Positions 6,020 through 8,878 of a DNA stretch of 8,878 nt are shown here, piece by piece. The stretch spans positions 1 to 8,878 of the forward strand of contig JBLHPD010000198.1 in the NCBI GenBank assembly GCA_047624165.1, given 5' to 3'. Each line of letters opens with the position of its first letter. Positions within the stretch are counted from its first letter, which is position 1. The stretch is from Clostridium_AD sp047624165 (lineage in GTDB: Bacteria > Bacillota > Clostridia > Clostridiales > Clostridiaceae). The notes under the pieces were generated by a model, which worked only from the letters and a program-made list of their open reading frames with translations, searched no databases and was not told the DNA's origin. The translations under genes were made by a program, and so were the position numbers.

Positions 6020-6532
6020 ATGAAGAAATCTTCTATCCCAAATATTATTACTTTTGGAAATTTAATTTTTGGTTTATTATCCTTATTAATGACTTTTCAA
6101 GGTAATCATAGATTATCCGCAATTTTTATATTATTAGCTGGCCTTATGGATAGGTACGATGGTCAAGTAGCACGTTTTCTGCAAGTATCTAGCGATCTAG
6201 GTAAAGAATTAGACTCATTAGCTGATTTAGTATCTTTTGGCGTTGCACCTTCTATTCTGATATTTGATTTATATAATTTCGTTACTTTAGGCTACTTAAG
6301 TTATGTTTGTTTCTTAGTTTTTCCTGTAGCTGGCGCATATAGACTAGCACGATATAATAGTTCTAAATTTGACAACGTTTATACAGGCATTCCCATTACT
6401 CTGGCTGGAATGCTATTAGCAATTTACGCTTTAATAACTTTAAATTCACACCTTAATTTTCCACTTACTATAATTATAATATTTACGCTCTCTTATCTTA
6501 TGGTAAGTAAATTTCAAATAAAAAAAGTGTGA
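6020..6532 (+). CDS. pssA: CDP-diacylglycerol--serine O-phosphatidyltransferase
   Basis: PssA makes phosphatidylserine from CDP-diacylglycerol and serine in the cytoplasmic membrane, the step before phosphatidylethanolamine. The CDP-alcohol phosphatidyltransferase motif D-x2-DG-x2-AR-x8-G-x3-D-x3-D is complete: D44, D47, G48, A51, R52, G61, D65 and D69. The subtype-typical AYRLARYN (106-113) and YTGIPIT (121-127) point to serine rather than glycerol phosphate as acceptor. Five to six hydrophobic helices span the 170 residues, close to the 177 of the Bacillus subtilis enzyme. AGGAG lies 9 nt before the ATG. The psd gene that often accompanies pssA in Firmicutes is not adjacent. The stop codon lies within the terminator palindrome. 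The assignment is confident. Confidence 0.94.
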   Translation: MKKSSIPNIITFGNLIFGLLSLLMTFQGNHRLSAIFILLAGLMDRYDGQVARFLQVSSDLGKELDSLADLVSFGVAPSILIFDLYNFVTLGYLSYVCFLVFPVAGAYRLARYNSSKFDNVYTGIPITLAGMLLAIYALITLNSHLNFPLTIIIIFTLSYLMVSKFQIKKV

Positions 6533-6552
6533 AAAATTTTTCACACTTTTTT
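6521..6552. terminator. Palindromic terminator overlapping the pssA stop codon
   Basis: A perfect 32-bp palindrome: AAAAAAGTGTGAAAAA (6521-6536) followed at once by its complement TTTTTCACACTTTTTT (6537-6552). As RNA it folds as a hairpin with a small A/U loop and ends in a U-run on either strand, so it serves pssA and can also stop transcripts of the converging gene. The pssA stop TGA (6530-6532) is part of the stem. Confidence 0.85.
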
Positions 6553-6578
6553 AAACGACATTTCAAAAGTTAATTAAT

Positions 6579-6599
6579 ATCACCAAAGGTTAAGGTGAT
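6579..6599 (-). terminator. Weak hairpin just after the small helical-protein gene
   Basis: On the minus strand ATCACC (6599-6594) and GGTGAT (6584-6579) form a 6-bp stem with a 9-nt loop, 3 nt after the stop codon. The following sequence (ATTAATTAACTTTT) is only loosely U-rich. It may assist the stronger palindrome at 6521-6552. Confidence 0.35.
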
Positions 6600-6601
6600 G
6601 C

Positions 6602-6931
6602 TTAGTCTCTTAACTTTAAATCCTCGTCAATTTCTGTTTCTATATACTCTATTTGAATCTTGCATTTCATAACTTCAGTTTTCATTGTGCAGTAAGACCT
6701 ATAACTATAACTCGCATCATCTAATACCTTTATTGTCTCGTCTATAATGTCTCCCAAATTATCAGCTCTTTTAAGTGCATCCTTAACCTCACTTTTTTTA
6801 GATAGTGCAATTTTATTTAGTTCATCCGCACTACCTATTAATAGCCTATAAGAAGAAACTAGTTTAGTTAAAATTTCTGCTAAATTATTTACATCATTGT
6901 AATAATTCTGAATTACTCTTCTACGTGTCAA
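6602..6931 (-). CDS. Small helical protein of unknown function (TTG start)
   Basis: I do not recognise this 109-residue protein. It is highly charged and predicted almost wholly helical, with heptad-like hydrophobic spacing at about 12-70 (NNLAEILTKLV, ADELNKIAL, ADNLGDIIDETIKVL) and again at 85-105, so a coiled coil or helical bundle is likely. There is no signal peptide or membrane segment. Two cysteines (C81, C90) are present. The start is TTG at 6931-6929, supported by AAAGGTGAT about 5 nt upstream, a close match to the 16S anti-Shine-Dalgarno; no in-frame ATG lies near the 5' end. The gene stands alone between two terminators and converges on pssA. It could be a small regulator or cell-structure protein; nothing in the sequence decides. 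Confidence 0.65.
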   Translation of the reverse strand: MTRRRVIQNYYNDVNNLAEILTKLVSSYRLLIGSADELNKIALSKKSEVKDALKRADNLGDIIDETIKVLDDASYSYRSYCTMKTEVMKCKIQIEYIETEIDEDLKLRD

Positions 6932-6998
6932 ATAATCACCTTTTAGTTTAATTATATTATTATATGATTAAAAATATGCAAGGCGTTTCCTATATAAT

Positions 6999-7042
6999 AA
7001 AAATAAATAACAAGTCAAATATCTGACTTGTTATTTATTTTT
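6999..7042. terminator. Bidirectional terminator of the rubrerythrin-Cax operon
   Basis: A perfect 19-bp stem pairs 6999-7017 with 7024-7042; its inner end is AACAAGTCA/TGACTTGTT, with a 6-nt loop (AATATC). Flanking A- and T-runs give a U-tract in both directions. On the minus strand it starts 6 nt after the antiporter stop codon. Confidence 0.88.
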
Positions 7043-7048
7043 ATACGT

Positions 7049-8095
7049 CTATACAATATAATAATATGCTAAAGTAATTATAATATAGGAAGTAATTAAA
7101 ATACTACCTTCTAACCAATAGGTTTTCCCATCCTGAAATACTAAAAAAGACATACCTATTGCTATACTACACATTATTATGTGGAAAATCGGAAATAACA
7201 GTGTCATACTTAAGCCCATAAAACAAGAAAATAATACTAGCACAGGGGTAACAAAAAGTGAAATCTGGATGCTTGACCCTATAGCCGTTTCTAAGCTCAT
7301 ATCTACTTTATTTTGTATTGCGCTCATTATGGTAGATATATTTTCACCTATATTCCCGAGTAGTGGAATTAGAATGATACCTATGAACTCTTGAGATATA
7401 TTGTAATCTTTTGTAAAATCTCTAATATTGTAAATTAACTTATCACTTATAAAATAAAGTAATACAGAAATACAAATTAAAGTTATAGCACTTTCAGTAA
7501 CTTTCTTATTTATAATAATTTTTTTTTCTTCTTTATCCTCGCTTACAATAAATAAATTGTTATGAGTATATAATGAGAATATTAGACCTAAAATGTAAAT
7601 ACCTATCAGTAAAAATGCAACTTTCACACTTATGGCTATAAGTACCGGTTCTTTAACTACAGAGTAGCTATTTAATGTTGCTATAACTACCATAGAGGAC
7701 AATGCCAATAGCAACATATTGAAATTCGTTCTTGCTATTATACTATTAAATTTCTGTTCCTTGAACTTAAGACCTCCGAACACTACTGCAATTCCAAGAC
7801 CTAAAAGCATATTATTTATAATTGATCCAATTAGAGAAGCCTGAACCATAGGTATCATACCATATTTTATTGACCATATCCCCATCATTAGTTCTGGAAC
7901 ATTACCTACTGTAGCTGCTAAAAGTCCTCCTTTTTTCTGTCCTATATAATCCGATATTCTAGTAGTTTGATCTCCGAGGAGTATAGCCAATGGAATTATG
8001 GCTAATGAATATATTATTGTATTTACTAGACTTGAAGAAGTGCTTATAAACATTATAGCAATTACACCAATCATAAAAATGTAAGTTTTTTTCAT
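7049..8095 (-). CDS. cax: Ca2+ (cation)/H+ antiporter, Cax family
   Basis: This 348-residue protein, with about 10-11 membrane helices, has the two inverted CaCA repeats. The first repeat has GGLLAATVGNVPELMMG (56-72; G64-N65..E68) followed by ASLIGSIINNMLLGLG. The second has LLGNIGENISTIMSAI (245-260; G247-N248..E251), then KVDMSLETAIGSSIQISLF. These glutamates carry cation and proton exchange in Cax proteins. A short acidic loop (SEDKEEKK, 185-192) separates the halves, as is usual for bacterial Cax. The protein would export Ca2+ or another divalent cation from the cytoplasm using the proton gradient. In the second motif the usual His of GNAAEH is Asn (N252). ATG at 8095 follows an in-frame TGA directly; the ribosome site is weak (GGTG, 6 nt), suggesting translational coupling to the gene 19 bp upstream. 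It is the last gene of the probable operon. Confidence 0.92.
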   Translation of the reverse strand: MKKTYIFMIGVIAIMFISTSSSLVNTIIYSLAIIPLAILLGDQTTRISDYIGQKKGGLLAATVGNVPELMMGIWSIKYGMIPMVQASLIGSIINNMLLGLGIAVVFGGLKFKEQKFNSIIARTNFNMLLLALSSMVVIATLNSYSVVKEPVLIAISVKVAFLLIGIYILGLIFSLYTHNNLFIVSEDKEEKKIIINKKVTESAITLICISVLLYFISDKLIYNIRDFTKDYNISQEFIGIILIPLLGNIGENISTIMSAIQNKVDMSLETAIGSSIQISLFVTPVLVLFSCFMGLSMTLLFPIFHIIMCSIAIGMSFLVFQDGKTYWLEGSILITSYIIITLAYYYIV

Positions 8096-8114
8096 TCAAA
8101 ACACCAAACTATCA

Positions 8115-8417
8115 TTATTTTGTATTTTCATTTACGTACTCTGCATCAATCTCTCCAAAAATATCATGAATAATATTTCTGTATGTGCTAAGCCCTTCAT
8201 TCTCTTTCATATTGTACCTATCGATATATTTATCGTAGTACCCAGCGCTGTGTTCATCATTATAACCATCGCTGTATTCATCGTTGTGCCTAACGCTGTA
8301 TTCATCGTTGTACCTAACGCTGTGTTCATCGTTGTGCCTAACGCTGTGTTCATCCTCGTCTATTGATATTACAGGTACTACTGGCACTAAATAGTAGGTG
8401 GGATAATATATTATCAT
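8115..8417 (-). CDS. Small protein with six 8-residue Asp/His/Tyr repeats
   Basis: I do not recognise a family. The start is ATG at 8417-8415, preceded by AGGAGG at 7 nt; an in-frame ATG at 8447 would extend it by 10 residues but lies inside the rubrerythrin gene and has no better ribosome site. The 100-residue protein begins with a Tyr/Pro/Val hydrophobic stretch (MIIYYPTYYLVPVVPVISI, 1-19). Six tandem octads of the type D-E-(H/Y)-S-x-(R/G)-(H/Y)-(N/Y) span 22-69. The C-terminal part (70-100) is acidic and helical. The regular His, Asp and Glu could bind metal, and the Tyr-rich composition also recalls some spore-surface proteins; both are guesses. It lies 11 bp after rubrerythrin, whose stop codon overlaps its ribosome site, and 19 bp before the antiporter, so all three are probably cotranscribed. 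Confidence 0.7.
   Translation of the reverse strand: MIIYYPTYYLVPVVPVISIDEDEHSVRHNDEHSVRYNDEYSVRHNDEYSDGYNDEHSAGYYDKYIDRYNMKENEGLSTYRNIIHDIFGEIDAEYVNENTK
8211..8354 (-). repeat. In-frame 24-bp tandem repeats inside the small repeat-protein gene
   Basis: Six 24-bp units encode the octads. The 5'-most four are close in DNA sequence (variants of CTAACGCTGT(A/G)TTCATCGTTGT on the plus strand), while the last two have diverged. Because each unit is a multiple of three, gain or loss of copies would keep the frame, so copy number may vary between strains. Confidence 0.85.
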
Positions 8418-8428
8418 ATTCACTCCTC

Positions 8429-8878
8429 CTATTTGTAGTCTTCGCAATATATTTTAAAGTAAGCTTTTGGATACTTACATAGCGGACAAAAATCTGGTGC
8501 TACCTTTCCAATATGAATATATCCACAGTTCATACATTGCCATTTTACTTCATTGTTTCTTTTAAACATCATTCCCGCCACAAGATTTTCATATATTTTC
8601 ATATATCTCATTTCATGACTTTCTTCTACTTCCTGTATTTCTTTATAAAAACCTGCAATATCCATAAACCCTTCTTCTCTTGCCTCAACTTCAAATTGTT
8701 TATATAACTTACTACTCTCAAAAGCTTCTCCCTCTGCAGCATCTTTCAAATTATCTGCTGTATTTTTATTCATGTTAAGAAACTTATCGAAAACTACTCT
8801 CGCATGAGCTTTTTCGTTGTTTGCTGTAGCTTCAAAAATAGAAGCTATATACTCATACCCCTCCTTCTCAGCTTTTTC
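8429..8878 (-). CDS. rbr: Rubrerythrin, 5' end outside window
   Basis: The frame is open to the right edge and gives 149 residues, so the ATG at 8773 is internal. It lacks about 30-40 N-terminal residues, including the first-helix iron ligand. The ferritin-like di-iron domain shows EKAH (visible residues 22-25), GEAFE in the third helix and EESH in the fourth. The C-terminal rubredoxin domain has CMNC-x12-CPLC, the usual Fe(SCys)4 site. Rubrerythrin reduces hydrogen peroxide to water with electrons from NAD(P)H through rubredoxin-type carriers, protecting anaerobes in the cytoplasm. The stop TAG overlaps the ribosome site of the next gene, and three genes follow one another with 11- and 19-bp gaps. 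The promoter and any PerR site would lie beyond the right edge. The assignment is confident. Confidence 0.95.
   Translation of the reverse strand, partial: EKAEKEGYEYIASIFEATANNEKAHARVVFDKFLNMNKNTADNLKDAAEGEAFESSKLYKQFEVEAREEGFMDIAGFYKEIQEVEESHEMRYMKIYENLVAGMMFKRNNEVKWQCMNCGYIHIGKVAPDFCPLCKYPKAYFKIYCEDYK

Noticed and set aside
7179..7394. Plus-strand frame inside the Cax gene
   Set aside because: Opposite a gene with clear conserved motifs; no start signals.
8211..8354. Regular 24-bp repeats as a CRISPR array
   Set aside because: The units are directly adjacent with no spacers and are in frame within a gene with a strong ribosome site.
8166..8366. Plus-strand frame through the octad repeats (VFIVVPNAV repeats)
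   Set aside because: It is the complement of the repeat gene with no ribosome site; repeats keep opposite frames open.
8418..8447. Upstream ATG giving a 110-residue repeat protein
   Set aside because: It lies within the end of the rubrerythrin gene, while the ATG at 8417 has AGGAGG at ideal spacing.
8513..8707. Plus-strand frame opposite rubrerythrin
   Set aside because: Complement of a conserved enzyme; Phe/His-rich artefact.

Overview
The window is AT-rich chromosomal DNA, most likely from a strictly or largely anaerobic low-GC Firmicute of the Clostridium type. The signs are strong AGGAGG-type ribosome binding sites, A/T-ending codons, short intergenic gaps with intrinsic terminators, and a two-domain rubrerythrin. 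This placement is an inference; no rRNA or other marker gene is present. There are no insertion sequences, phage genes, tRNAs or CRISPR arrays.

Left part (1-1452): a minus-strand gene runs off the left edge. It encodes a cytoplasmic PRC-barrel/MgtE_N/(CBS) protein of the magnesium-transporter-associated type. In front of it is a long structured leader (about 903-1080) with a possible 31-codon upstream ORF and a 9-bp long-range helix ending just before the Shine-Dalgarno. The rest of this 550-bp intergenic region holds a terminator-like hairpin and the promoter region of the next gene.

Centre (1453-6552): a plus-strand YgiQ-family radical SAM gene is preceded by a Fur-box-like palindrome. It converges on a minus-strand gene for an unrecognised seven-helix membrane protein. 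Upstream of that lie a YegS/BmrU/DagK-type lipid kinase gene and a stand-alone CBS-pair gene, each with its own promoter and terminator. A divergent plus-strand pssA (phosphatidylserine synthase) follows, with its stop codon inside its terminator palindrome. The lipid kinase and PssA both act on membrane phospholipid precursors, but they are separate transcription units on opposite strands.

Right part (6553-8878), all minus strand: a TTG-started small helical protein of unknown function, then a probable three-gene operon read from the right edge. The operon is rubrerythrin (5' end outside the window), a small protein built of 8-residue Asp/His/Tyr repeats, and a Cax-type Ca2+(cation)/H+ antiporter, closed by a strong bidirectional terminator. 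The gaps are 11 and 19 bp. The layout suggests a link between peroxide/iron handling, a possibly metal-binding repeat protein and cation export; that link is inference.

The two edge genes are easy to miss or mis-start: the MgtE-like gene has no stop in the window, and the rubrerythrin frame stays open to the right edge. Nothing here is clearly a new system. The best candidates are the leader at 903-1080 and the repeat protein beside rubrerythrin.
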